Source: Microscilla marina ATCC 23134
Lineage (GTDB): Bacteria > Bacteroidota > Bacteroidia > Cytophagales > Microscillaceae
Assembly: GCF_000169175.1 (NCBI RefSeq)
Contig: NZ_AAWS01000021.1
Coordinates: 62,001-126,000, forward strand
Direction of reading: 5' to 3'
DNA: 64,000 nt
Below are positions 1-9,450 of the stretch, one piece after another. Below the pieces are notes generated by a model. That model did not search any database, had not been told where the DNA came from, and was given only the letters and a program-made list of their open reading frames with translations. The translations under genes were made by a program, and so were the position numbers. Within the stretch, counting starts at the first letter, position 1. Each line of letters opens with the position of its first letter.

Positions 1-314
1 AAATTGTTGGGCAACAACACCTCAGTAGATGCCAACGCCAAGTGTCCGGCATTGGGCTGCAAATCTCTAAAGCTCACCTTACGGTACAAGACAAACTTCC
101 AGACCTCTGCGGGGTTTTCTTTGAAAAAGCGTAGGGTGGCAAACTCTTCTGGTTTATAATTACGTGAACCTTCTACCCAAATACCATCAGTACCACGGTA
201 GGTCGGTACGCCGCTTTCGGCAGAAATACCTGCCCCAGTCAAAAAAGTGATGAGTTTGTCCTGTGCTAATGCCTGAGCACACAAAAGCTTGATTTTTTCT
301 AAAGTTTTTTCCAT
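1..314 (-). CDS. Sir2-family NAD-dependent protein deacylase, N-terminal part
   Basis: The gene runs off the left edge of the window, so only about the first 104 residues are visible. The start is the ATG whose complement lies at 312-314. Residues near 24-38 read GAGISAESGVPTYRG, the diagnostic NAD-binding GAGxSxxSGxPxxRG signature of sirtuins. It is followed by GIWVEG and by residues typical of class III bacterial sirtuins (CobB-like). Family knowledge: these enzymes remove acyl groups from lysines using NAD and release nicotinamide and O-acyl-ADP-ribose. The catalytic His and the zinc Cys residues lie outside the window, so completeness cannot be judged. It is transcribed away from the next gene. 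Confidence 0.85.
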   Translation of the reverse strand, partial: MEKTLEKIKLLCAQALAQDKLITFLTGAGISAESGVPTYRGTDGIWVEGSRNYKPEEFATLRFFKENPAEVWKFVLYRKVSFRDLQPNAGHLALASTEVLLPNN

Positions 315-497
315 AAGTAAGGCAATGTTTCAACAATTATATAATTTTGAATGCACTATGTCTTTTACTTTTTAACTGCGTTAATTTTTTAGAACTAAAG
401 TGCGATGTAAATAGGTAGTGTGATGGTTAAATATTGATTTTTGTGTTTTATTTAGAATAATATTTTGTGAAAACACATTTAAAACTTACACCCAAAT

Positions 498-791
498 ATG
501 CTAATCAGAATTGTAAGAATGACCTTTCAAGAAGACAAAGTACAAACCTTTGTTGATAACTTCGAGCAGATTAAACATAAGATAAGAGGCTTTGATGGAT
601 GCGAACATTTAGAGCTTTGGCGTGATGCCAACGACCCTAATATTTTTGTAACCTACAGTCATTGGCAGTCTGAAGAGCACCTCAATACCTACAGACATTC
701 TGCATTATTTAAAGAAGTATGGGCGTATACCAAACCCCTGTTTGCAGCAAAAACAGCCGCTTTTTCGGTACTTAGGGTAGAAAAAGTATGA
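498..791 (+). CDS. Antibiotic biosynthesis monooxygenase (ABM) domain protein
   Basis: A 97-residue single-domain protein with the ABM ferredoxin-like dimeric alpha-beta barrel pattern. It begins with a hydrophobic first strand (LIRIVRMTF), has a central helix, and then FDGCEHLELWRDANDP followed by SHWQSEEHLNTYRHS, which is very characteristic of the YgiN / putative quinol monooxygenase branch. Such proteins are small cytoplasmic cofactor-free oxygenases or heme-degradation-like proteins. The substrate cannot be read from sequence. The length (about 95-105 aa) is normal. It stands alone between the sirtuin and a tRNA gene. Confidence 0.8.
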   Translation: MLIRIVRMTFQEDKVQTFVDNFEQIKHKIRGFDGCEHLELWRDANDPNIFVTYSHWQSEEHLNTYRHSALFKEVWAYTKPLFAAKTAAFSVLRVEKV

Positions 792-827
792 CTTTTCACA
801 AATTTTTAAAAAAAGTTTAATGATTTC

Positions 828-859
828 TTGTTTGTAGGATTTCTTTTTTACTACCTTTG
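828..859 (+). promoter_or_regulatory. Bacteroidota-type promoter of tRNA-Leu
   Basis: TTG at 828-830 is followed after 21 bp by TACCTTTG at 852-859, an exact match to the Bacteroidota sigma-A -7 consensus TAnnTTTG. The tRNA begins 18 bp further on. Confidence 0.65.
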
Positions 860-877
860 CAACGCAATAAAAAACAA

Positions 878-961
878 GCCCAGGTGGCGGAATTGGTAGA
901 CGCGTTGGTCTCAAACACCAATGGTAGCAATACCGTGCCGGTTCGACTCCGGCCCTGGGTA
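878..961 (+). tRNA. tRNA-Leu (anticodon CAA)
   Basis: A class II tRNA of 84 nt without an encoded CCA. The acceptor stem pairs GCCCAGG with CCTGGGT (first pair G-U). The anticodon stem TTGGT/ACCAA encloses the loop CTCAAAC, so the anticodon is CAA, reading UUG. A long variable arm (GGTA-GCAA-TACC) typical of leucine tRNAs is present. The T arm GCCGG-TTCGACT-CCGGC is perfect. A run of T follows immediately and could end transcription. Confidence 0.95.
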
Positions 962-1405
962 TTTTTTCTCTTGTAAAGTTTGGTATACTTTTCAAAAATA
1001 CTACGTTTTCTTACATGTTGGTTGTACTCTTTAAGCTCTTTTGTAGCAAAAGAAAAAGTGTGTGTTGTCATCTATACTATAACACCGATTAAGAATAACC
1101 ATACCTCAATTATTACTCACCTGTCAGAAGCTCTTCGCTTCATTCAAAACTAGGGAATTATATTATAAAACTTTCTACAATCTACTATTCCAAGTAGGAA
1201 GGTATTCTTGTGTAACTACACCTGCTCAAAATATTACCGTTTGTTAAGACTACTTTAACAAAGTGGTCTGCATTAATAGCCCAAATATATACCAAAGACA
1301 TTCAAACAAAAATGACAAACCGGATTAATAAACAACGGTAATGTAGTGGTCCTTTCCTACATTTAAATAAAAAAGAAAGGGAGTTGCAAATTAGTATGCA
1401 ATTTT
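962..1405. other. Gene-free interval
   Basis: No convincing gene. One perfect 8-bp hairpin, TTTGTTAA/TTAACAAA, lies at 1240-1262 with no T-run behind it. A short palindrome, TTGCA-N8-TGCAA, at about 1384-1401 sits just before the following gene and could be an operator, but nothing else supports that. Confidence 0.4.
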
Positions 1406-1876
1406 ATGTTATACATACTTATTCTTAAAGTTTTATTAAACGCTAATACCCAGTTTTCGTACGATTATGATCGTTTAATGTACATAATCGCAGAAAAGGA
1501 GAGCCGTTTTCAGTGCCAGGTAGTAGATCCTTATGGTATTACTTATGGCAAATATCAGGTGACAGATCACTTGATTGCAAAACACGGCTACAAAAGACCG
1601 ATGACTTGCGAACAGCAAGACGAACTTATGCGTAAGTTAATTCAAATGTATGAGACCATGGGTCACCGTTACGAATTTACTTATCGCAGAGGCATTTGGC
1701 TTCATAAGACTAACTTGATTATAGCGATGCATTTTGCGCCTTATGGCACTATCAAGTATATAGAAGGGGGAGAAGACTTCTCCAATGGTCTGATTTCAGT
1801 AAGTACTTTACTGAAACGATATGAAGATGTGAACCTATACAAGGTTAAAAATCAACAACCAATCAGTAGTAGGTAG
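1406..1876 (+). CDS. Small protein with lysozyme/transglycosylase-like motif
   Basis: A 156-residue protein that I do not recognise with certainty. Residues about 30-50 read EKESRF...DPYGITYGKYQVTD. An early Glu followed by Ser-Arg-Phe and then a Gly-Lys-Tyr-Gln box resembles the goose-type lysozyme / SLT fold, where the Glu is catalytic and a GxxGLMQ-like segment shapes the cleft. The rest (Met-Thr-Cys-Glu-Gln-Gln, then helices with HFAPYGT) is compatible with an all-helical lysozyme-like fold. The N-terminus is hydrophobic but is not a clean signal peptide, and an internal start at Met25 is possible. It is monocistronic with a terminator behind it. Peptidoglycan cleavage is inferred, not shown. 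Confidence 0.5.
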   Translation: MLYILILKVLLNANTQFSYDYDRLMYIIAEKESRFQCQVVDPYGITYGKYQVTDHLIAKHGYKRPMTCEQQDELMRKLIQMYETMGHRYEFTYRRGIWLHKTNLIIAMHFAPYGTIKYIEGGEDFSNGLISVSTLLKRYEDVNLYKVKNQQPISSR

Positions 1877-1942
1877 AAACCAATTTGTAAGTGTCAAACG
1901 ACCAATACAGAAGCTAAAACGTAAGTTTTAATTAATATCAGA

Positions 1943-1970
1943 ACGCGGTACCTTGGTATCGCGTTTTTTT
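1943..1970 (+). terminator. Intrinsic terminator
   Basis: ACGCGGTACC and GGTATCGCGT form a 10-bp stem (one G-U) with a two-base loop, followed by seven T. It probably serves the gene ending at 1876. Confidence 0.8.
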
Positions 1971-2238
1971 ATTTTGACGCTATGTCATATCAGCACTTGG
2001 GGTTATTCAACAATAATACCAAAAGCACTTCATTGTTGCTACCTTATTTTCCTTTAGTGTCAGCTTGTCACCCCTGCCTTGTCAAAATTACCTTATACAA
2101 CTAATGGAGCATAATTTGTTAATATTTGGCTAATTATGTAAATTCATTTGGTACTCAATCAAGTATCAGGCAAACTGCATAAGGGTACTAAAATCCCTAT
2201 AACTTGGTAAATTGATAAAAAACTAACAACTCTAATCT

Positions 2239-4869
2239 GTGAACGCTTTGAACTTCAGTAATTACACAATAAAAGCCCAGGAGGTGATTCAAAAATCTAC
2301 CCAAATAACTGCTGGGTATGGCAACCAGGTAATGGAGAATGGTCATTTGATAAAGGCTATTTTGGAAGACGATGAAGACTTGTCTAATTTTATTTTACGT
2401 AAGCTGAATGTAAATCCCAAATACTTTAAGACCAAGCTTGACGAAATAGTAACCGCTTACCCCAAAGTAGAAGGCTCATTGTATTTGTCGAATGACATGG
2501 TATATTCCTTTCAGAAAGCAGAAGAATACGCCAAGCAAATGAACGATGAGTACATTGCTATAGAACATATTTGGTTGGGTATACTTGCTGGGCGCGACCA
2601 GGTAGCTTTGTTGCTTAAAGATATGGGCTTTGCCGAAGAGCACCTCATCAAAGCAATTCAAGAACTGCGCGGCAACGAAAACGTAACCAACCCCAACGCT
2701 GAGGCCAACTACCAATCGCTGGAGCGTTACTCAAACAATTTAAATGAATTGGCGAAAGCCGGAAAACTAGACCCAGTGATAGGGCGCGACGATGAAATAC
2801 GCCGTTTGCTGCAAATACTCTCGCGCCGTACCAAAAACAACCCTATTTTGTTAGGAGAACCAGGAGTAGGTAAAACTGCGATTGCCGAAGGGCTTGCCCA
2901 GCGCATAGTGATTGGTGATGTACCCGAAAACCTGAAGTCTAAAACTATAGTGTCGCTTGATATGGGCTTGTTAGTAGCAGGTGCCAAATATAAAGGAGAA
3001 TTTGAAGAACGCCTAAAGGCAGTAATCAAAGAAGTGGTGGACTCAGATGGAGAAGTTGTGTTATTTATAGATGAAATACACACCTTAATAGGGGCAGGCA
3101 GTAACGGCGATGGGGCAATGGATGCGGCTAACTTGTTGAAACCTGCCTTGGCACGAGGAGAGTTACACGCCATAGGAGCTACTACCCTCAAAGAGTATCA
3201 ACAATACATAGAAAAAGACAAAGCACTAGAGCGTCGTTTTCAGGCAGTAATGGTAGGTGAGCCTGATGTACAGGATGCCATTTCTATTTTAAGAGGGCTC
3301 AAAGAGCGTTATGAACTACACCATGGGGTACACATCAAAGACGACGCAATTATTACTGCAGTAGAGTTGTCACATCGTTACATATCTGATCGTTTTTTGC
3401 CCGATAAGGCCATTGATCTGATGGATGAGGCTTCTGCCAAATTGCGGATCGAGATAGACTCGATGCCAGAAGAACTGGACGAAGTAAACCGCAAAGTGAT
3501 GCAGCTGGAGATTGAACGCGAAGCCATTCGAAGAGAGAACGATCAGGACAAGGCAGAGCAATTATCAAAAGACATCACAAACCTACAGGCAAAACGTGAT
3601 GAACTAAGGACCAAGTGGCGTAGTGAAAAAAGCCTGATAGAGAGTATTCACAAAGAAAAAGAAAATATTGAACGCTATAAACTAGAAGCCGAACAAGCCG
3701 AACGCCAGCATGACTATGGTAAGGTGGCAGAGCTACGTTATGGCAAAATCCGCGAAAGCGAAGAAAGGCTGATAGAGCTACAAAAAGAAATGCAAAATGC
3801 CCCCGAAAACTCGATGGTAAAGGAAGAGGTAACCAGCGAAGACATTGCCGAAGTAGTGGCAAAATGGACGGGAATTCCGGTGGCAAAGATTGTACAAAGC
3901 GAGCGGGAAAAGTTGTTAGAACTGGAAGGTGAACTAGCCAAAAGAGTGGCGGGTCAGGGGCAAGCCATCAAGGTGATTTCGGATGCAGTGCGCCGAAGCC
4001 GTGCCGGGTTGCAAGATCCCAAACGCCCCATAGGTTCTTTTATATTTATAGGAAGCTCAGGCGTAGGAAAAACCGAACTTGCCAAAGCCTTGGCGGAGTT
4101 TCTTTTTAACGATGAAAATGCGATGGTACGCATCGATATGTCGGAGTACCAGGAACAACACGCAGTGAGCCGTTTGATTGGGGCGCCTCCAGGCTATGTG
4201 GGCTACGACGAAGGCGGACAGTTGACCGAAGCAGTACGACGCAAACCCTATTCGGTAATTTTGCTCGATGAATTTGAAAAAGCGCACCCCGATGTATTTA
4301 ATATTTTGCTACAGGTACTCGACGAAGGACGTTTGACAGATAGCAAGGGACGATTGGCGAACTTTCGCAATGCCATCATTATTATGACCTCAAATGTAGG
4401 TTCAGAGTTGATCCATAGAAACTTTGAAGAAATAACCCTTGATACAGAGTTTGACATTATGGAAAATACCAAAGAAGATATTCTGGATATGCTGAAGCAA
4501 GGGGTAAGACCTGAGTTTTTGAATCGAATAGATGAGGTAGTGTTATTTCGTCAATTGTCGCCTAAAGACATGCGCCATATTGTAAAAATACAATTTAAGC
4601 AAATTCAGCGACAGCTTGCCGAAAATGGGGTTCATCTGGAAACAAGCGACGATGTTCTCAATACATTTGCTGAAATGGGTTATCAACGTGAGTTTGGAGC
4701 AAGACCACTCAAGCGGGTATTGCAAAAACGTTTGCTCAACGATTTGTCAAAAGAAATACTGGCGGGCAAGCTCAACAAAGATGCCGTAATTGCCATTACT
4801 TTGGACGAGTATGACCGGGTACAATTTATGAACCTGGATGATATAGAGATTGACAATGGAGGGATATAA
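2239..4869 (+). CDS. clpB: ATP-dependent disaggregase ClpB (Hsp100)
   Basis: 876 residues, the usual ClpB length. The protein has a Clp N domain (about 1-145), AAA+ module 1 with Walker [10 protein letters not shown] near residue 206 and Walker B LFIDEIH near 276, a long charged coiled-coil middle domain (about 410-535) that distinguishes ClpB from ClpA/ClpC, and AAA+ module 2 with GSSGVGKTE near 605 and LLDEFEKAH near 676. The C-terminal D2 small domain carries the GARPLKR sensor-2 motif. The start is GTG: the frame upstream of the first ATG encodes the canonical [11 protein letters not shown] opening. ClpB unfolds aggregated proteins together with DnaK. No CIRCE-like or other heat-shock element is evident upstream. 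Confidence 0.97.
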   Translation: MNALNFSNYTIKAQEVIQKSTQITAGYGNQVMENGHLIKAILEDDEDLSNFILRKLNVNPKYFKTKLDEIVTAYPKVEGSLYLSNDMVYSFQKAEEYAKQMNDEYIAIEHIWLGILAGRDQVALLLKDMGFAEEHLIKAIQELRGNENVTNPNAEANYQSLERYSNNLNELAKAGKLDPVIGRDDEIRRLLQILSRRTKNNPILLGEPGVGKTAIAEGLAQRIVIGDVPENLKSKTIVSLDMGLLVAGAKYKGEFEERLKAVIKEVVDSDGEVVLFIDEIHTLIGAGSNGDGAMDAANLLKPALARGELHAIGATTLKEYQQYIEKDKALERRFQAVMVGEPDVQDAISILRGLKERYELHHGVHIKDDAIITAVELSHRYISDRFLPDKAIDLMDEASAKLRIEIDSMPEELDEVNRKVMQLEIEREAIRRENDQDKAEQLSKDITNLQAKRDELRTKWRSEKSLIESIHKEKENIERYKLEAEQAERQHDYGKVAELRYGKIRESEERLIELQKEMQNAPENSMVKEEVTSEDIAEVVAKWTGIPVAKIVQSEREKLLELEGELAKRVAGQGQAIKVISDAVRRSRAGLQDPKRPIGSFIFIGSSGVGKTELAKALAEFLFNDENAMVRIDMSEYQEQHAVSRLIGAPPGYVGYDEGGQLTEAVRRKPYSVILLDEFEKAHPDVFNILLQVLDEGRLTDSKGRLANFRNAIIIMTSNVGSELIHRNFEEITLDTEFDIMENTKEDILDMLKQGVRPEFLNRIDEVVLFRQLSPKDMRHIVKIQFKQIQRQLAENGVHLETSDDVLNTFAEMGYQREFGARPLKRVLQKRLLNDLSKEILAGKLNKDAVIAITLDEYDRVQFMNLDDIEIDNGGI

Positions 4870-4891
4870 GACCACTAGACCACTTGGTAGA

Positions 4892-4924
4892 AGCGTAAAT
4901 CGATGATGGATTTACGCTTTTTTT
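4892..4924 (+). terminator. Terminator of clpB
   Basis: A perfect 10-bp stem AGCGTAAATC/GATTTACGCT with a 7-base loop, then a T-run. It lies 23 bp after the clpB stop. Confidence 0.88.
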
Positions 4925-4996
4925 ATGGGTTTAATATATATGCAGGGTGGCCTGGTAGAATTTCATAAAACTATGTAATGATTAAAGATTTAGAGA

Positions 4997-6667
4997 TTAC
5001 CTCCATTGAAACTCAGGCGTCATACCAATCAGAGCAACCATTGCCCTTAATCGAAAGTTGATGTCTTTAGGTTTACCAAATGGAGGTTCAGCTGCGCTGC
5101 CTCCACCCGCCAGATAATTGACCAACAGACCCCGGGTTTGAGGTTTTACTTGCCTGCCCAACGCCCGTTCTATCCAATAGTCAGTGATTTGGAATGCGCT
5201 CTTGGCATTGGTAGGAGTTTGTCCTTTCAAATCAAACTTGGCCGATTTATGCCAACGTAGCCCAAATACTAAAGTAGACACCACATTCCAGCGGGTGAGC
5301 ATCATGTGAGAGTTAATCCAATAACTCGCTACATCGGGGTGCCCGGTAGGTGTAGCCCATTGAAACATTTGATAGCCCATATTAGTAAGCAAATAATGCA
5401 TATTGCGGTGTGGGGTGAGCTGAGCATTGGTAGCCCGTAAAAATGAAACAACCAACTCAAACGGACGTTTGACCTTATCGCCCCAGTTTTGGGTAAACTC
5501 AGGAGCGTTTAAAATAGTGCGCAACACATGCTTGATCTGATCAGGTGATTTTTGGTGTTTCATCCAAGTAGCTACAGCTTTGTCAATCAATGTTTGGGGC
5601 GGTTTATCTGCCACCAAACGGCGGCAGATCTTAGTACAAACAAATTTTGCTGTGCCAGGGTGGTAAGCCACCAGATCAAGCACCTTTTTGCCATCTGCCA
5701 TAGGTGGTTGGTTTGACGAAAATTCAGTACCCAATACCCGCTTTTGGTAGTTATCGTGCCAACCTTCATAATAAAAAAACTTGCCCGTATTAGGCAAACG
5801 TTCGCCTCCTTTAATCCTCGAACCATCGGCTATAGTCCACCCTGTAAATGCCCTTGCCGCCTCGTATACATCTTCGTCTATGTACCCACTGGGTTTGCCC
5901 TTGGTAGCTCCTGGCACTTGTCGCCATTGATCATACAAATGATTGAGGTAGTGATCGGCTCCCAATGTATGTAACTCAAACAATTCGCGGGCATAGTTTT
6001 CGTTGGCAGGGCTTGCCTTACTATATACATTGTCAAGGTAATACTGCATGGCGGTACTTTTTGCCACATCTTCCAAAAAATCACGAAAGTTACCAAAGCA
6101 GTTTTTTCTAATTACTTCTCGGTCGTATACAGGCAAGGTAAGTGCAATACGCCAATCGGTTTGTACGCTTACATTAAAATGATTGTGCCAAAACTCTGTC
6201 ATCACCTCTTGCAGTTGCCATTTACTATAAGTAGCACGTAGCCAGGTAGCTGCCATTACCTCTTGTGCGGGTCGGTTACGTTCTTTGTTAGGTGTTTTCT
6301 TACGGTCGCTTAATTTCCATAACTCTTCTATAGAAGCATTGAGTAGCTTCAGAGGACGATTTTCATCCATTGCCCCATACTTTCCGGCTTTAGCCTTATA
6401 TTTTATTTTTAGGGTGGCTTTTGCCAATTGCTCCTTCAATAAAGCATCCTGACCATTGTTTGGGTTGAGTTGTTCTTCTATATAGCGTGGCAACCCTTTT
6501 TTCTTAAGAGTAACTATATCTCCTTGTCGGGCACCATACCCCATGCGGTTCAAGGCAATTACTTCGGGTGAGGGTGGTACAGGTGCTGTCTGAGGTGGAT
6601 TCAGCAGGTCATTGATCGTATTAGAAGGAAACAAACTTTGCAAAAAGTCACGACGTTGTTTAGCCAT
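4997..6667 (-). CDS. DUF1800 family protein
   Basis: 556 residues with the full set of DUF1800 hallmarks: NRMGYG near residue 40, WHNHFNV, NYARELFELHTLG, EAARAFTGWT, a VLDLVAYHP block and FVCTKICRRLV. The family's biochemistry is unknown. It is usually exported and is very often followed by a DUF1501 partner. Here no DUF1501 gene is adjacent; clpB lies convergently downstream. The N-terminus MAKQRRDFLQSLF resembles a twin-arginine motif (RRxFL) but is not followed by a hydrophobic core, so it looks like a remnant or a variant rather than a working Tat signal. It is monocistronic. Confidence 0.85.
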   Translation of the reverse strand: MAKQRRDFLQSLFPSNTINDLLNPPQTAPVPPSPEVIALNRMGYGARQGDIVTLKKKGLPRYIEEQLNPNNGQDALLKEQLAKATLKIKYKAKAGKYGAMDENRPLKLLNASIEELWKLSDRKKTPNKERNRPAQEVMAATWLRATYSKWQLQEVMTEFWHNHFNVSVQTDWRIALTLPVYDREVIRKNCFGNFRDFLEDVAKSTAMQYYLDNVYSKASPANENYARELFELHTLGADHYLNHLYDQWRQVPGATKGKPSGYIDEDVYEAARAFTGWTIADGSRIKGGERLPNTGKFFYYEGWHDNYQKRVLGTEFSSNQPPMADGKKVLDLVAYHPGTAKFVCTKICRRLVADKPPQTLIDKAVATWMKHQKSPDQIKHVLRTILNAPEFTQNWGDKVKRPFELVVSFLRATNAQLTPHRNMHYLLTNMGYQMFQWATPTGHPDVASYWINSHMMLTRWNVVSTLVFGLRWHKSAKFDLKGQTPTNAKSAFQITDYWIERALGRQVKPQTRGLLVNYLAGGGSAAEPPFGKPKDINFRLRAMVALIGMTPEFQWR

Positions 6668-6826
6668 AGTATTATGAGGGTAATCAAGTGAGAGATTATG
6701 GGTAATTTAATAACTTAGCTGATAAAATAAAAAGAAATGGAGCAAACCCCCTCTAGCCAAATGAAGAATCTGTGGGCAAAATATATAACCTTTAGTGCTG
6801 CTGTAGTGTTTGGTTAATTAGATTTA

Positions 6827-6857
6827 TTGAGAATCTTAACTAAAATCGTTAATTTTG
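6827..6857 (+). promoter_or_regulatory. Bacteroidota-type promoter
   Basis: TTG at 6827-6829, a 20-bp spacer, then TAATTTTG at 6850-6857, which fits TAnnTTTG. It places transcription start near 6863, so the ATG at 6885 and not an upstream TTG is the start codon of the next gene. Confidence 0.65.
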
Positions 6858-6884
6858 TTGTCAATCAAAACAGCACGTACAACT

Positions 6885-7133
6885 ATGGGAGCACTGCTCA
6901 AATTTTTATTGATACTTTTTCTTATTGGCTATCTCATCAACAAATTTAGCTCATTCTTGATTCGTCGGGCGCTCAAAACCTTTGGCATTACCCCACCACA
7001 AAAAGAGAAACGCGCCCGGAGACGTAAAAAAGGCATTCAGGTAGAATATGTACCCGAAGAAGAGCAAGAAGATCGTCGCCGAAGCAAAAACTTTAGGGGA
7101 GGCGACTATGTAGATTTTGAAGAAATGAAATAA
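6885..7133 (+). CDS. DUF4834-like small membrane protein
   Basis: 82 residues from the ATG at 6885; the longer frame from a TTG at 6855 would overlap the promoter. One transmembrane helix (about residues 4-25) is followed by an amphipathic stretch and then a strongly basic and acidic tail containing KRARRRKK, EEEQEDRRR and a final GGDYVDFEEMK. A single N-terminal helix plus a GxYVDFEE-type end is the pattern of Bacteroidota DUF4834 proteins. Function unknown; probably an inner-membrane protein with a cytoplasmic tail. The neighbouring genes give no functional clue. Confidence 0.7.
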   Translation: MGALLKFLLILFLIGYLINKFSSFLIRRALKTFGITPPQKEKRARRRKKGIQVEYVPEEEQEDRRRSKNFRGGDYVDFEEMK

Positions 7134-7169
7134 AAATGGCTGCTCATTTGCTCAAACGATCAGCCATTT
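7134..7169. terminator. Bidirectional terminator
   Basis: AAATGGCTG/CAGCCATTT stem of 9 bp with an 18-base loop between two convergent genes. T-rich sequence follows on both strands. Confidence 0.65.
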
Positions 7170-7175
7170 GTAGTG

Positions 7176-8978
7176 TTAGTTTTTTTCTTGGTGCATCTTG
7201 CTAAGCGATTTACGCAACAACAAGTTCACTTCGCGGTCGTTGGGGTATACAGTTAACACCTTAGAAAAATCTGCTACTGCTTCGGCATACTTGCCCAACC
7301 CGTCGTAAGCCAACCCTCGACTATAGTAAGCCATCACATTATTGCTGTCTTCTTTCAATACTCGGTTACAATCTGCCAACGCTTCTTTATATTGTTTCTT
7401 TTCCGATAAATACAAAGCCCGGTCGGTGTAGTAGTCCAGTTTTTTTGGCGCAAGCTTAATCGCCTCATTGATATCTTGCAGGGCGCCCTCTAGGTTTCTT
7501 ACCTCATAAGCTATAATTGCCCGGTCGTAATAGTATTCAGCCACTTTTTTGTTAAGCGTAATGGCCTGTGTAATACTTGCTTGTGCTTCTTTATACATTC
7601 CCAGCTCTTTGTAAGTAAGTCCCCGGCTATAATAAGTTTTTTCAGCATTACGATTTTTAGGTAGCTTCAAAGCCTTGTTAAAATCCTGCACAGCCTCATT
7701 ATAAGCATTGCGCATAGCATGAGCTATGCCACGCAAGGTATAAGAGTAAGAATTGTTAGGTGCCAACTCGATGGCTTTTTTGAGCTCTACCAAAGCATTT
7801 TTAGAATCGCCTAAACTAATAAATGTTTCTGCCCTGGCCTGATACCCTTGTGTACTAATGCTGTCAAGCAATGGTTTTTCTTTTCTATCATCCAGTTTTA
7901 ACATGATTTTTGCATTGCCCAGCAAATTCATTCTTGTAATCAACTCTTTATCTGTTAACAGTTCAGGCATTAGAAAAATACCCTCCAAAAAGTCTTTTCG
8001 GGCTTGTTTAGGTCTACGCATGCGGTAATATACCACGGCACGGTCATAATACATAGTAGCGCTTGCCTCGTTGTTTTTACCCACCAGTTTGATAGCCCTG
8101 TTCAAATAACTCAAAGCAGCTCTTGTGTCTTTTAGTTTATATTTGGTTTTGCCTATATAATGATAAATACTACTGTTTTCGTGTTTTTGAGGAGTTTGCA
8201 GGTAAAACAAGGCTCGATTGTATTTACGCAATTGATAATAGGCAAGCCCCCAGTTATAAAAATCTTCTTCTTCGAAGGCGGCTTTCTCTTTTTGTAGTTT
8301 TTCATAAATATCAATGGCCTTTTTAGGCTTTTTCATGCCCAGGTGTACCAGCGCTTTCAAGCGTTTGGCATCAGCGTCTTTAGGAGCTAACCCTAAGCAA
8401 GAGGCAATGTCTTTGAGTGCAAGGTCATATTGTTGTGTATAGTAATAAGTAGAAGCCCGGTAATAATAAGCGTATACGTTTTTAGCATCTAACCTGAGCG
8501 TTTTATTAAAGTAAGTGGTGGCGTCCTTATACAAGTCCATGACAAAATACAAGCTGCCCAATGCATTGATTACTTCTATATAAGTGCTGTCTAATTGGTA
8601 GCCTTTGCGGTAATCAGTTTCGGCACTTTCGTAATTCTCTAAATAAAACTTGGCTTGCCCTCGGTACAAATATAAAGAGGCTACATTGGGGTATAAAAGA
8701 ATCAATAAATCATAGTCGCGAATCGCCTTGAGATATTTACCTTCTCTCATAAAGTAATAACTACGGGCATAAAGTGCGTCATAAAAGCGAGGATTGATTC
8801 CAATGGACTTATTAAGGTACTCGAAACCTTCCTGAATTTTTCCTGCATCCATCAGTTGAACTGCCTTCTTGTAGGCTATTTCGTAATCTTGTTCTTGTTC
8901 CTGGCTAAGGGCTGGGTGGTTGAAGCATACAATACTACTCAACAAACATAGTATGAACGCAATATTTGATTTTATCAT
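7176..8978 (-). CDS. Exported tetratricopeptide-repeat protein
   Basis: 600 residues. A Sec signal peptide (about 1-26, ending ALSQ) is followed almost entirely by TPR units of 34 residues, for example those containing YYYRASTYYYTQQYDLALKD and YYDRAIIAYEVRNLEGALQD, with the canonical W/L-G-Y-A-F-A-P spacing. There is no second domain, so it is probably a periplasmic or outer-membrane-associated scaffold for protein-protein interaction. It is monocistronic. The specific partner cannot be inferred. Confidence 0.88.
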   Translation of the reverse strand: MIKSNIAFILCLLSSIVCFNHPALSQEQEQDYEIAYKKAVQLMDAGKIQEGFEYLNKSIGINPRFYDALYARSYYFMREGKYLKAIRDYDLLILLYPNVASLYLYRGQAKFYLENYESAETDYRKGYQLDSTYIEVINALGSLYFVMDLYKDATTYFNKTLRLDAKNVYAYYYRASTYYYTQQYDLALKDIASCLGLAPKDADAKRLKALVHLGMKKPKKAIDIYEKLQKEKAAFEEEDFYNWGLAYYQLRKYNRALFYLQTPQKHENSSIYHYIGKTKYKLKDTRAALSYLNRAIKLVGKNNEASATMYYDRAVVYYRMRRPKQARKDFLEGIFLMPELLTDKELITRMNLLGNAKIMLKLDDRKEKPLLDSISTQGYQARAETFISLGDSKNALVELKKAIELAPNNSYSYTLRGIAHAMRNAYNEAVQDFNKALKLPKNRNAEKTYYSRGLTYKELGMYKEAQASITQAITLNKKVAEYYYDRAIIAYEVRNLEGALQDINEAIKLAPKKLDYYTDRALYLSEKKQYKEALADCNRVLKEDSNNVMAYYSRGLAYDGLGKYAEAVADFSKVLTVYPNDREVNLLLRKSLSKMHQEKN

Positions 8979-9114
8979 AACAGCTTATATCTGTTTTTGC
9001 AACAAAGTCTTTACTTCGTGAAAAAGAAGCAAGCTCAATTATTATGTGTGTGTACAAGTTTATGGCGGATAATTCATGACAAAACTGATCATTAGTTTTG
9101 TTTGAGTGTTTCTA

Positions 9115-9269
9115 TTAAGAATATGTTTAAAGCTTCTATTAGGGGTTTGAGGGTAGAACCAGACACGAAAAACGGAGTTTAGCATTGCTAAATGAGCATT
9201 TTTGTCTCGAAGTTCAGCGTTTAAAGCCCCATTTTATGTTCAAATATTAAATTTGAAACACATTCTAAA
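9115..9269. repeat. Long imperfect hairpin element
   Basis: The outer arms 9115-9131 and 9253-9269 match in 14 of 17 positions as inverted repeats. Inside is an A-rich/T-rich pair, and at the centre is a perfect palindrome TTTAGCA-T-TGCTAAA (9178-9192). The architecture is like the elements near 18.2 and 55.1 kb. It lies in the 470-bp gap upstream of the TPR gene, which otherwise holds nothing recognisable. Confidence 0.55.
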
Positions 9270-9450
9270 AAAACTTATCCAACCAAAAATAAGAAAAAAA
9301 AGCGTGCGTCTCAATGGTTCAAGGCATAATATTATGCTCAATAGACAACTCCGTTTTTATCTTATAGTCAATAAAAGCGCTTTTCTTTGGCTTAGGTCAT
9401 TGCTATAATTTTATGGTTGGATCATACAACAATCTGATAGTATCTTGAAA

